NCBI RefSeq assembly: GCF_000812875.1
Contig: NZ_JSYK01000002.1
Span: 62,001-126,000 of the forward strand
Reading direction: 5' to 3'
Origin: Kaistella solincola
GTDB lineage: Bacteria; Bacteroidota; Bacteroidia; Flavobacteriales; Weeksellaceae
Length of the DNA: 64,000 nucleotides
The translations under genes were made by a program, and so were the position numbers. Positions within the stretch are counted from its first letter, which is position 1, and every line of letters starts with the position of its first letter. Below the pieces are notes generated by a model. That model did no database searches and was not told the origin of the DNA. It was given only the letters and a program-made list of their open reading frames with translations. Below are positions 52,741 through 60,668 of the stretch, piece by piece.

Positions 52741-52860
52741 CACGGTTTTCTCTTCTAACAAGATGATCACCGGTCTCCGCTGCAATCTTTTTCTTCGCTG
52801 GCGCTACGAAAAGGGATTTCCGCTGCACCCGGGCTAGAAGTTCAGGTAGTTTTTCATCCG
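52741..52860 (-). ncRNA. Candidate structured RNA in the aminotransferase leader
   Basis: A GC-rich block on the minus strand stands out in an AT-rich gap. It contains the 9-mer TGCAGCGGA twice (52827-52819 and 52784-52776). The first lies in a GGG...CCC context, the second just before GACCGG. Between them a weak hairpin TTTTCG...CGAAGAAAA can form. After the second copy, CGGT...ACCG encloses a TCTT/AAGA hairpin. A 63-codon frame crosses the block but has no protein-like features. It lies between the terminator of the M3 peptidase gene and the aminotransferase start, so it may be its leader or a separate RNA. It resembles a repeat I recall in flavobacterial intergenic DNA; this is unverified. 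Confidence 0.45.
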
Positions 52861-52991
52861 ATGGGTGCGCGCACGGAATTTTGAAAAAATTTGCCCGAAA
52901 AACAGCCAAAAAATTTATTCATCAAAATCTGATTCTTTTACATTTCTGTAATAAGTTTAACTGAAAAAATTTGCCCAAATAGCGCCAAAAA

Positions 52992-53015
52992 AAACCGCAG
53001 AAAAATCTGCGGTTT
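52992..53015 (-). terminator. Terminator after the M3 peptidase gene
   Basis: AAACCGCAGA AAAA TCTGCGGTTT, a perfect 10-base-pair stem, has an A-run on its plus-strand left side and a T-run on the minus strand. Confidence 0.9.
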
Positions 53016-53039
53016 AGTATCAATTATTTTGTAATTGAT

Positions 53040-55178
53040 TTATTTGATAAATCCTTTGCTTTTCAATAAAGGTTTCAGATCCGCTTCGCGCCCTGTAAAT
53101 TCTTTGAAAGCCTGATTCAAATCTTTTGAATTCCCGACAGATAAAATATATTTCCGGAAACGGTCACCGTTTTCACGCGTCATTCCACCGTGAGTGGAAA
53201 TCCAGTCCCACGCGTCGGCGTTCAGCATATCGCTCCACATGTACGCGTAATATCCTGCAGAATATCCGCCGCCCCAAATGTGCGCAAAGTATGGCGAATG
53301 GTATCTTGGCGGAACTTCAGTAAGGTTGAATCCGTATTTCGCCAAGACATCTTTTTCAAATTCCAAAGTGGGTTTAAACTGCGCTTCATCCGTCACCGAA
53401 TGCCAGTTCATATCCAGAGTTGCTGCAGAAACAAGTTCAGTGGTAGAATATCCCTGGTTGAAAGTTCCGGCTTTCTTAATTTTATCAACTAACGCCTGTG
53501 GCATTGGTTTTTTGGTTTCGTAATGTATTGCGTAGTTTTTCAAAACAGAAGGTTCCAGCGCGAAAAATTCATTGATTTGCGACGGAAATTCTACGAAATC
53601 GCGCGGCACATTTGTTCCGGAAATCGAGATGTATTTTTGATTTGCAAACAGACCATGTAAAGTGTGCCCAAACTCATGGAACATCGTAGTTACATCGTCA
53701 TATGAAATCAACGAGGGTTTTCCTTCCGCCGGTTTCTGGTAATTGAAAACGTTAACAATCACAGGTTTCTGGCCTAGCAGATGCGACTGCTCAACAAAGT
53801 TGCTCATCCACGCGCCGCCGTTTTTATTGCTACGGGTATAAAAATCCAGGTAATAAAGTGCCATTGATTTTCCGTCTTTATCGAAAACTTCGTAAGCCAC
53901 CACATCTGGATGATAAACCGGCAAATCCTTTCTTTCCTTGAAGGTTATACCGTAGAATTTTTCTGCGGCATAGAAAACACCTTTCTCGAGAACGGTCGTT
54001 ACTTCGAAATATGGTTTAATTTCGTTTTCATCCAGATCATATTTTGCTTTACGAACCTGTTCTGCATAGAAATTCCAGTCCCATGGTTCTACCGTAAAAC
54101 CGCCTTTTTGCTTGTCAATCAGCGCCTGAATTTCATCGCTTTCACGTTTTGCAGTTGCCACAGCCGGTGTTGCCAGACGCGCTAAAAGATTCATCGCATT
54201 TTCCGGAGTTTTTGCCATCTGGTCCTGTAACTTCCATTCCGCGAAAGATTTTTTGCCCATTAAATGACCTTTTTCCATGCGCAGTTTAGCTTCTTTTTCC
54301 AAAATAGGTCTGGTGTCATTTTCGTCACCTTTTTGTGCACGGAACCACGAAGCGCGGAATAACTTTTCTCTCGTTGCGCGGTTTTTAAGATTTTGAAGCA
54401 AAGGCTGTTGCGTAGTATTTTGTAAAGCCAAAAGATAACCGGTTTTTCCGGCAGCTTTTGCATCTGCTGCTGCCGCGGCAATTTCGTCTGCTGAAAGTCC
54501 GTCCAGCTCTTTTACATCAGTGATGAGAAGTGCACCTTCTTTTCTCGCATCCAATAATTTGCTCGAAAACTGCGTAGAAAGCGTTGCCAGTTCTTCATTG
54601 ATTTTTTTCACCTTAGCTTTATTTTCCGGTGAAAGATTTGCGCCAGCAAGATCAAAATTCGTGGTGTATAATTCTAAGACGCGCTTTTCTTCAGAACCTA
54701 AATTTTCGGTTTTAATGGCTTTAATTCTGGAATAGAGTTTTTCGTTCAGATAAATTTTGTCGCTCAAGGCGGAAAAAACCGGCGCGTATTCTTCTTCCAG
54801 TTTCTGCAAGCCCGGATTGGTATTAGAGCCGGTAAGATTATAGAATACAAGCTGTGCTCTTTTTAAAACTTCACCGCTGTTTTCCAGCGCCACAATAGTA
54901 TTTTCGAAAGTTGGCGCCGCAGTATTGTTAGCGATTGCTTCAATTTCTGCCAGCTGAACTTTCATTCCGTAATCAAAAGCCGGTTTGAAATGTTCGTCTT
55001 TGATTTTGTCAAATTCCGGTGCCTGATATTGCAGCGAACTTTTCTTTAAAAAAGGATTATTTGCCATTACGTCTGGAATCGCAATTTCTGTGGAAGCGTT
55101 TTCGGTTGTTTTCATAGTAGTACAGGCGGAAGTTAACGCCAGAGAAGATATTAAAAAAACAGATGTAATATTTTTCAT
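53040..55178 (-). CDS. dcp: M3-family metallopeptidase, lipoprotein (peptidyl-dipeptidase Dcp type)
   Basis: This 712-residue zinc peptidase of the thimet/Dcp family has the HEFGHTLHGLFA motif (HExxH, about residue 500). The second-shell FALEPSVLKNYA and the C-terminal GGGYSAGYYAYMWS region follow. The start at 55178 gives a lipoprotein-type signal, MKNITSVFLISSLALTSAC, with Cys-Thr-Thr-Met; the lipobox is loose, as often in Bacteroidota. It is therefore predicted periplasmic or surface-bound, unlike cytoplasmic E. coli Dcp. A promoter-like TATCTTTA lies at 55202-55195. The gene is divergent from the GIN-domain gene. Confidence 0.93.
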   Translation of the reverse strand: MKNITSVFLISSLALTSACTTMKTTENASTEIAIPDVMANNPFLKKSSLQYQAPEFDKIKDEHFKPAFDYGMKVQLAEIEAIANNTAAPTFENTIVALENSGEVLKRAQLVFYNLTGSNTNPGLQKLEEEYAPVFSALSDKIYLNEKLYSRIKAIKTENLGSEEKRVLELYTTNFDLAGANLSPENKAKVKKINEELATLSTQFSSKLLDARKEGALLITDVKELDGLSADEIAAAAADAKAAGKTGYLLALQNTTQQPLLQNLKNRATREKLFRASWFRAQKGDENDTRPILEKEAKLRMEKGHLMGKKSFAEWKLQDQMAKTPENAMNLLARLATPAVATAKRESDEIQALIDKQKGGFTVEPWDWNFYAEQVRKAKYDLDENEIKPYFEVTTVLEKGVFYAAEKFYGITFKERKDLPVYHPDVVAYEVFDKDGKSMALYYLDFYTRSNKNGGAWMSNFVEQSHLLGQKPVIVNVFNYQKPAEGKPSLISYDDVTTMFHEFGHTLHGLFANQKYISISGTNVPRDFVEFPSQINEFFALEPSVLKNYAIHYETKKPMPQALVDKIKKAGTFNQGYSTTELVSAATLDMNWHSVTDEAQFKPTLEFEKDVLAKYGFNLTEVPPRYHSPYFAHIWGGGYSAGYYAYMWSDMLNADAWDWISTHGGMTRENGDRFRKYILSVGNSKDLNQAFKEFTGREADLKPLLKSKGFIK

Positions 55179-55257
55179 TCTTGAATTGTTATTTAAAGAT
55201 AAAGGTATTAATTTTAAATTTATCTTTAACAAATAAACCCTGAAAACAAACTAAACC

Positions 55258-56055
55258 ATGAAAAAATCTCTAATTTTTGCCTGCTGTGCAGTGCTTTTTT
55301 TTAATTCCTGCTCCATAAAGTCAGACAACGGTTTTCCGCTGAATTTCCAGGTTAAAGAAGGAAAAGGAATAATTAAAAACAAAGAGTTTGAAGGTAATTT
55401 TGATGAAATCAAAGTTTCACAATCCATCAGCGCGGAAATTGTAAAAGCAAACACCGAAAAAGTAGTTTTAAGCGCACCATCCGATATCATTGATGATGTT
55501 TTGGTGGAAAATAAAAACGGAAAACTTTACATTCATTTCAAACCCGGACTTAATATTTCTGCGCGAAATGTGGCGGTGAAAATTTTTGCTAAAGATTTTA
55601 CAAGAGTTGAAGCAAATTCTTCCGCTTCAATCGCCATGAAAGATCACTTCATCCAGGACAGAACTGAAGTAAAAGCCGCAAGCTCTGCTTCTATTTCCGG
55701 AAATATAGAAGCAAACCAACTTTCGATTGATGTTTCCAGCTCCGGCACTTTTACCGGAAAAATCTGGGCAGTAGATCTTGATGCTGAAGTTTCTTCTTCC
55801 GGTGACATTATTATTTCCGGTGAAACCAAAAATGCAAAACTTCATGCCTCATCATCCGGCACCTTGGATGCGCGGAAAGCTACGGCAGCGAATGCAGATA
55901 TTGAAGCTTCAAGCAGCGGTTCCGTCAGCTTGGCAGTGAAAAACCAACTTTCAGCGCGCTCGAGTTCTTCCGGTGATATTACGATCCGAAAAGCTGGAAA
56001 TTTAAATATAATCAGCAAAACCGAAAGCAGCGGTGGCAGCGTAAACATTCAGTAA
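55258..56055 (+). CDS. GIN-domain (DUF2807) lipoprotein, putative auto-transporter adhesin head
   Basis: This 265-residue protein has a lipoprotein signal (MKKSLIFACCAVLFFNSC). The body is a right-handed beta-helix-like domain of repeated short strands with serine runs. Examples are VEANSSASIAMKD, ASSASISGN, VSSSGTFTGKI, VSSSGDIIISG, ASSSGTLDA and SSSGSVSL, each about 18-20 residues. This is the GIN/DUF2807 pattern. These are cell-envelope proteins of unknown function. It has no partner gene: divergent from the M3 peptidase, and convergent with the TPM gene over a terminator. Confidence 0.9.
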   Translation: MKKSLIFACCAVLFFNSCSIKSDNGFPLNFQVKEGKGIIKNKEFEGNFDEIKVSQSISAEIVKANTEKVVLSAPSDIIDDVLVENKNGKLYIHFKPGLNISARNVAVKIFAKDFTRVEANSSASIAMKDHFIQDRTEVKAASSASISGNIEANQLSIDVSSSGTFTGKIWAVDLDAEVSSSGDIIISGETKNAKLHASSSGTLDARKATAANADIEASSSGSVSLAVKNQLSARSSSSGDITIRKAGNLNIISKTESSGGSVNIQ

Positions 56056-56077
56056 TATATAATTGCTAAAAAGAAAA

Positions 56078-56108
56078 AATCAGCCCTTTTAACGGCTGAT
56101 TTTTTTTC
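56078..56108. terminator. Bidirectional terminator between GIN and TPM genes
   Basis: AATCAGCC CTTTTAAC GGCTGATT is flanked by A and T runs. Its loop is close to the CTTTTAGCGGC core of the hairpin family. Confidence 0.9.
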
Positions 56109-56131
56109 ATTTAAAATCTGTTCATTTTAAT

Positions 56132-56953
56132 TTACCACCCACCAGATGCTCCGCCACCGCCGAAGCTTCCGCCGCCACCAAAGCCGCCGAAACCGCCACC
56201 TCCAAATCCGCCACCGGAACCGCCGAAGCCTCCGCCGCCAAAACTTCCCGGGAATGGGAAAAATCCGCCGGGATAAGATCTTCGTCCGCGACGTGAAAGG
56301 ATTACATCTTCATCATCACCATTTCTTCCGCCTCCGCCGCCACGATTCCGGAAAAGAAAACTCAAGATAATGAAAACAAAAAACGCGATAATCATGATTT
56401 GCGCAGGTGACAGACTATCTCCCGAAGTATCTTTTACAATCGGTTTAAATTTTCCCTGCACCGCTTCCATAAGCGCCGTAGTTCCCCGGTTTATTCCTTC
56501 ATACCAACGTTCCTGCTTAAAATTCGGCGTTACGATATAATCCAGAATCTGCCCTGCGACTGATGCGGTTAAATACTGCTCCACCGCTCGTCCTTGTTGA
56601 ATCGACATGGTGTGATCTTCGGTCGCTATCAGAAAAACAATTCCGTTATCCGTCTCTTTTTGGCCAATTCCCCATTTTTCGCCGTACATCGTGGCAAGAT
56701 AATTCACGTCTTCACCGCCGGTATTTGGAATAATAATAACTGCTATTTCGGTAGAAGTAGTGTCAGCAAATTTGATGAGTTTTTGGTTCAGCTGATCTTT
56801 TTCAGTCTGCGTTAATAAACCAACTTCGTCGGTAACCGGATATAAAATTGCCGGCTTTTCGGGTACTTTTTGGGCAAAAGCATAGATGCTAAAACCTAAA
56901 AATAAAAAAAGGAAAATATATTTACGAGAAAGTAATCTCATTCGAAATTTCAT
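56132..56953 (-). CDS. TPM-domain membrane protein with Gly-rich C-terminus (YgcG-like)
   Basis: This 273-residue protein has a signal or anchor (KYIFLFLFLGFSIYAFAQ) and a TPM domain of about 130 residues (VTDEVGLLTQTEKDQLN, EIAVIIIPNTGGEDVN, YGEKWGIGQKETDNGIVFLIA). One transmembrane helix follows (about residues 186-203), then a very glycine-rich tail of about 45 residues (GGGGFGGSGGGF-type repeats). The TPM family was formerly DUF477. The start could be 56953 or 56941. It overlaps the previous TPM gene by 20-32 bases and is the last of a LemA-TPM-TPM operon. Confidence 0.9.
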   Translation of the reverse strand: MKFRMRLLSRKYIFLFLFLGFSIYAFAQKVPEKPAILYPVTDEVGLLTQTEKDQLNQKLIKFADTTSTEIAVIIIPNTGGEDVNYLATMYGEKWGIGQKETDNGIVFLIATEDHTMSIQQGRAVEQYLTASVAGQILDYIVTPNFKQERWYEGINRGTTALMEAVQGKFKPIVKDTSGDSLSPAQIMIIAFFVFIILSFLFRNRGGGGGRNGDDEDVILSRRGRRSYPGGFFPFPGSFGGGGFGGSGGGFGGGGFGGFGGGGSFGGGGASGGW

Positions 56954-57350
56954 TGGGATTTTCGCCCGAAATCGGGAAATGTTTTTTTAGTTCCAAACCA
57001 GTTTCTAAAATCGCCTTTTTCAAACCGTCGTGGTATTTTCCCACCGCAAAATCCATCGTAATCTGGTCATGCATTTTATCCCAGAAACGCTGATGCACTT
57101 TTTTGTGAATTCCTTCATCACCGATAATGGTCAAATAGTGCTGCTCAAAATTTACATGAAAAAGCACGGCATTTTTTTCCGCGGTTTTTCCTTCGCACAA
57201 CATCTTGAAAACCTCAAAAGCAATTTCTGCGTTGTTGCCTTCGGTTTGGGAATCTATGTGAATACGGATTTCACCCGTGGAGTGATCTTCGGCTGTTTTA
57301 ATGGCTTCCACGAGAGAAGCCATTTCAGAATCTGTCAAAAAACTGTTCAT
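56922..57350 (-). CDS. TPM-domain protein, soluble form
   Basis: This 142-residue protein is a lone TPM domain without signal peptide or membrane segment: AIKTAEDHSTGEIRIHID, then AVLFHVNFEQHYLTIIGDEGIHKKV. It starts at the last base of the lemA stop (57350 shared) and its end overlaps the next TPM gene. The tight overlaps imply translational coupling. It probably acts with the membrane-bound TPM protein and LemA, but the biochemical role of the trio is not established. Confidence 0.9.
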   Translation of the reverse strand: MNSFLTDSEMASLVEAIKTAEDHSTGEIRIHIDSQTEGNNAEIAFEVFKMLCEGKTAEKNAVLFHVNFEQHYLTIIGDEGIHKKVHQRFWDKMHDQITMDFAVGKYHDGLKKAILETGLELKKHFPISGENPNEISNEITFS

Positions 57351-57958
57351 TAGTTAGTGAAAACTTCCGGTGCTTTTTGCGCACCTGCATCCGCTTTAAA
57401 GTATGGTTTTTCTTTAAAGTTGGTAAAGTTTGCCAAAATATTATTCGGGAAAGTCTTTATCGAAGTATTGTAATCCTGCGCAGCTTCGTTGTAATACACG
57501 GTTTCGCTTCGGATGCTGTTTTCAATCGCTGTATATTCTCTTTGAAAATTCAGGTATTGCTGATCCGCTTTCAAGTTTGGATATTGTTCCACAACCGCCA
57601 TCAATCTGCTCAAAGCACCGCTTAATTCACCTTGCGCCGCCTGGAATTTCGCCATATCAGCTTCGGTCATATTTGTAGGGTCCACAGTAATAGAAGTTGC
57701 TTTAGAACGCGCTTCAATTACTTTGGTTAAAGTTTCCTGCTCGAACTGGGAATATGATTTTACGGTACGTTCCAGATTTGGAATCAGGTTCGCACGTTTT
57801 TGATATACGGTTTCCACGTTTGACCATTTGGTATTTACGGTTTGCTCTTTGGTGACAAAATTATTGTAGCCGTTTTTACCCCAAAAGAACAGCACAGCAG
57901 CAATTACAAGGAGAGCAATACCGATGGTTCCGGCGCTCATACAACCTTTATTTCTCAT
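57350..57958 (-). CDS. lemA: LemA family protein
   Basis: This 202-residue protein has an N-terminal membrane helix (MSAGTIGIALLVIAAVLFFW) and a long helical domain with NKWSNVETVYQKRANLIPNL-like start (reads TKWSNVETVYQKRANLIPNL). ETLTKVIEARSKA, QYLNFQREYTAIENSIR and VYYNEAAQDYN follow. This is the LemA family. It heads the operon with two TPM proteins, a pairing seen widely in bacteria. Function is unknown beyond a likely envelope role. Confidence 0.95.
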   Translation of the reverse strand: MRNKGCMSAGTIGIALLVIAAVLFFWGKNGYNNFVTKEQTVNTKWSNVETVYQKRANLIPNLERTVKSYSQFEQETLTKVIEARSKATSITVDPTNMTEADMAKFQAAQGELSGALSRLMAVVEQYPNLKADQQYLNFQREYTAIENSIRSETVYYNEAAQDYNTSIKTFPNNILANFTNFKEKPYFKADAGAQKAPEVFTN

Positions 57959-58011
57959 AGTTTATTAATTTTTTTAATTTTTATTGCTACCCAAATATAC
58001 AATTTATGTGC

Positions 58012-58019
58012 TAAATTTG
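58012..58019 (+). promoter_or_regulatory. -7 promoter box of folA
   Basis: TAAATTTG lies 17 bases before the folA ATG and fixes the start. A TTG at 57984-57986 is a loose -33 (25 bases). Confidence 0.55.
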
Positions 58020-58036
58020 TGGCAAATTACTTTAAA

Positions 58037-58537
58037 ATGATTACAGCGGTCGTCGCCATGGGCTTAAACAATGAAATTGGTGCTGAAAATCAAATGCTTT
58101 GGCATTTACCAACCGATTTAAAACATTTTAAAGAAATTACCACAGACCATCCCGTGATCATGGGCCGCAAGACGTACGAAAGCATTGGCAAAGCTTTGCC
58201 GAACCGCACAAATATCGTCATCAGCACCAAAAAAGATTGGTTTGAAGAAGGAATTTTGATTGTGGGAAGTATTAAAGAAGCGCTGAAATTTGCTAAAAAA
58301 ATCGATGAAAATTTCTTCATCATCGGCGGCGGCAAAATATACGAACAAACGATGGATGTTACCGATAAACTGGAAGTTACGCTGGTAAAAACCACGCTGA
58401 AAGCTGATACTTTTTTCCCGAAAATCAACGACAAAATCTGGATGAAAACCGAAGAAATTTGCCACGAAAAGGACGAAAAAAATGCTTTTGACTTTTGCTT
58501 TCAAACCTACGAGCGAAAAGTAAAACTCGAAAAATAA
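58037..58537 (+). CDS. folA: Dihydrofolate reductase
   Basis: DHFR reduces dihydrofolate to tetrahydrofolate. The start at 58037 (MITAVVAMGLNNEIGAENQMLWHLP) is chosen over the upstream frame, which crosses the promoter and belongs to noncoding DNA. It has LPTDLKHFKEIT, IMGRKTYESIG, and the substrate-side IIGGGKIYEQ. At 166 residues it is normal. thyA, its usual partner, is not adjacent. Confidence 0.96.
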   Translation: MITAVVAMGLNNEIGAENQMLWHLPTDLKHFKEITTDHPVIMGRKTYESIGKALPNRTNIVISTKKDWFEEGILIVGSIKEALKFAKKIDENFFIIGGGKIYEQTMDVTDKLEVTLVKTTLKADTFFPKINDKIWMKTEEICHEKDEKNAFDFCFQTYERKVKLEK

Positions 58538-58574
58538 GCCTGAAACTGTGCTCTTTCTTTTTGGCACAAATTAT

Positions 58575-58582
58575 TATCTTTG
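58575..58582 (+). promoter_or_regulatory. -7 promoter box of the TPR-like membrane gene
   Basis: TATCTTTG ends 18 bases before the ATG at 58601. Confidence 0.55.
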
Positions 58583-58600
58583 CACCACTAAAATTTAACA

Positions 58601-59167
58601 ATGAACAAATACCTGAAATTCGTTATCGCAGCGCTGATTATCGCAGCCGGAGTTTATCTGATGATGAACAGAAATATAGGCTGGGGAATCGTTTTGGTAA
58701 TTCTTTCCGCAATTCCGATTTTGCTTTTTTTCAAGAACGAATATATTTTGGCGGCTTTCTGGTATATGCGAAAACAGAACATGGTAAAAGCTGCGCACTG
58801 GCTTTCGAAAATCACCAATTATGAGTCGCAGTTGCACAAATCTCAATACGGCTATTTTCATTATTTACAGGGTTTAACATTGGCTCAGGAAAATCCGGCG
58901 AAAGTGGAACCTTTTATGAAAAAAGCATTGGAATTCGGTTTGAATATGAAACATGACCGCGCCATGGCAACTTTGAATATCGCTGCCGGAGCCATGCAGA
59001 AAGGTCGTCGCCAGGAAGCGCAAAAACTGTTGGAAGAAGCAAAACGCCTGGACAGCGCCGGAATGATGACCGATCAGATAAAAATGCTGAAAGACCAGCT
59101 GAAAATGCCGTCAATGCAGAAACATATGCACAACCCGAATATGCGCCAGCGTGGGAAATTCAATTAA
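58601..59167 (+). CDS. Membrane protein with TPR-like C-terminal domain (188 aa)
   Basis: Two N-terminal helices (about residues 6-22 and 27-44, a hairpin) anchor the protein. A helical domain follows with two TPR-like units: AAHWLSKITNYESQLHKSQYGYFHYLQGL and AMATLNIAAGAMQKGRRQEAQKLLEEAKRLD. It ends in a Met/Lys/Gln-rich tail. No named family beyond DUF2892-like or TPR is recognised. It has its own promoter box and is followed by the hairpin array at 59226-59480. It may assemble a membrane complex, but that is speculation. Confidence 0.7.
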   Translation: MNKYLKFVIAALIIAAGVYLMMNRNIGWGIVLVILSAIPILLFFKNEYILAAFWYMRKQNMVKAAHWLSKITNYESQLHKSQYGYFHYLQGLTLAQENPAKVEPFMKKALEFGLNMKHDRAMATLNIAAGAMQKGRRQEAQKLLEEAKRLDSAGMMTDQIKMLKDQLKMPSMQKHMHNPNMRQRGKFN

Positions 59168-59225
59168 AAAAAATACAGTATTAAAAACAGCTTTTTTAGA
59201 AATTGCTGCAGTTATAAAAATTAAA

Positions 59226-59480
59226 AAAAAGCCTCATTTAGGGGCTTTTTTTATGTTTATATGTTTGTCATTGTCGGTAGAAGTTGGTTTACGCAGAAGA
59301 CTTTAATTAAAAAAAATACCGAGTTAAAACGGCATTTTTTTTATTTTTTCATAGTTTGCTAAAATCAAAAAAAACCCTCATTTAGCGGCTAATTTTTTGA
59401 CTTGAATTCTTGATTACGCTTGAAAAAACGGGCCAATTTTAAATCAGAAAAATACCGGGCTAAAACGGCATTTTTTTTTA
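59226..59480. repeat. Array of four intergenic hairpins (GCC/GGC family)
   Basis: The 330-base gap between two genes holds four similar elements: 59226-59252 (GCC TCATTTAG GGGC), 59311-59343 (ACCGAGTTAAAACGGC), 59368-59399 (CCCTCATTTAGCGGC), and 59448-59480 (ACCGGGCTAAAACGGC). Each is flanked by an A-run and a T-run. They share the TTTAGCGGC or TAAAACGGC core with hairpins at 23494, 56078, 61722 and 63661. I see no ORF in this gap. Confidence 0.7.
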
Positions 59481-59497
59481 AATTTCAAAGTGAAATA

Positions 59498-60136
59498 TTA
59501 CATTTCCGAACTGTTGTCCACCCCATAAAACTTCGGGATTTCCCAATGGTATTTCACCGCAAAAGTACGTATGGCGACAATCAGCAAAATCGTGGAAACC
59601 TGTACAAAAGCGTAAGAAAGCGTACTGTATTTCACAAAACCTAAAAAAATGGTTCCACCGATTATGCACGCCGTGGCGTAGATTTCCTTCCGGAAAATAA
59701 GCGGAATTCGGTTCAGCAAAATATCGCGACTGATACCACCAAAACAACCCGTAATCGTTCCTAAAGTTATGCAGATCAGCGGATGCAAATCAGCATTAAT
59801 TCCTTTCTGAATTCCGATAATGGTAAAAAGTCCCAGCCCAAAACTATCGAATATAAACAAGGTTACTTTAAACTTTTTTTCCACCGATTTAAAAATCATC
59901 GAAACGATCGTGGTGATGAAAATAACGCTGCAAATGACCATATCGTGCATCCAGAAAACCGGTACATCGAGGATCAGATCGCGAATTGTACCGCCGCCGA
60001 CGGAAGTTACAAAAGCAATAATCAGTACACCGAAAGGATCCAGGCGCTTTTGCATCGCGGCAAAACTGCCCGACATCGCAAAAGCAATGGTGCCCAAAAT
60101 TTCGATGGCTAAACTAAAGTTTTGCTGAACTTCCAC
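59498..60136 (-). CDS. Trimeric intracellular cation (TRIC) channel family protein
   Basis: This 212-residue membrane protein has two homologous halves, each with three helices. The conserved GGGTIRDLIL lies in the first half and GCFGGISRDILLNR in the second. This is the bacterial TRIC/UPF0126 (YadS) family, cation channels of the plasma membrane. It starts three bases after the coaD stop and ends near the hairpin array. Confidence 0.92.
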   Translation of the reverse strand: MEVQQNFSLAIEILGTIAFAMSGSFAAMQKRLDPFGVLIIAFVTSVGGGTIRDLILDVPVFWMHDMVICSVIFITTIVSMIFKSVEKKFKVTLFIFDSFGLGLFTIIGIQKGINADLHPLICITLGTITGCFGGISRDILLNRIPLIFRKEIYATACIIGGTIFLGFVKYSTLSYAFVQVSTILLIVAIRTFAVKYHWEIPKFYGVDNSSEM

Positions 60137-60139
60137 GCT

Positions 60140-60616
60140 TTATTTTGTTTTAGGCGCAACGCGTACAGCTGGTGGAACCAAAATTTCATAATTGCCGCCA
60201 AAACTGATGATTTCGCGCACAATACTGCTGCTGATAAAGGATTTCCCGGCAGATGTCAGTAGGAAAATGGTTTCTATTAAATTATTTTTGGTGAGCTCTC
60301 GGTTGGTTTGCGCGATGGCTTTTTCAAATTCAAAATCTGCTGGATTTCTGAGGCCGCGAAGTATGAAATTCACGTTTTTGCTGTGGCAGTAATCAATTGT
60401 TAGACCTTCAAAATGATCGACTTCAATATTGGGAAAATCTTTGAAAACCTCGCGGATAAAATGCATCCGCTGCTCCAGGGAAAACATGTATTTTTTCTGC
60501 GAATTCTGCCCGATCGCGATAATTATTTTGTCAAATAACGGGTACGCTCTTTCTACAATATCGTAGTGACCAAGCGTGATCGGATCGAAAGAACCCGGAA
60601 AAACTGCAACTCTCAT
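60140..60616 (-). CDS. coaD: Pantetheine-phosphate adenylyltransferase
   Basis: CoaD makes dephospho-CoA from 4'-phosphopantetheine and ATP. The nucleotidyltransferase motif is FPGSFDPITLGHYDI, with the TxGH-type catalytic His; near the end is SSSIVREI. At 158 residues it is normal. The following gene is the TRIC channel. ddl lies upstream, 52 bases away. Confidence 0.97.
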   Translation of the reverse strand: MRVAVFPGSFDPITLGHYDIVERAYPLFDKIIIAIGQNSQKKYMFSLEQRMHFIREVFKDFPNIEVDHFEGLTIDYCHSKNVNFILRGLRNPADFEFEKAIAQTNRELTKNNLIETIFLLTSAGKSFISSSIVREIISFGGNYEILVPPAVRVAPKTK

Positions 60617-60668
60617 AAATGGTTGTTTTAATTACAATTTCAATTCGGCTTTTATGAATCTGAAATTT

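Noticed and set aside
52718-52909. 63-codon minus-strand frame in the aminotransferase leader
   Set aside because: It has no recognisable protein features and crosses the repeated TGCAGCGGA block, which is better explained as structured RNA.
59226-59480. CRISPR-like array
   Set aside because: Spacing and sequence of the four hairpins are irregular, and there are no cas genes or unique equal-length spacers.
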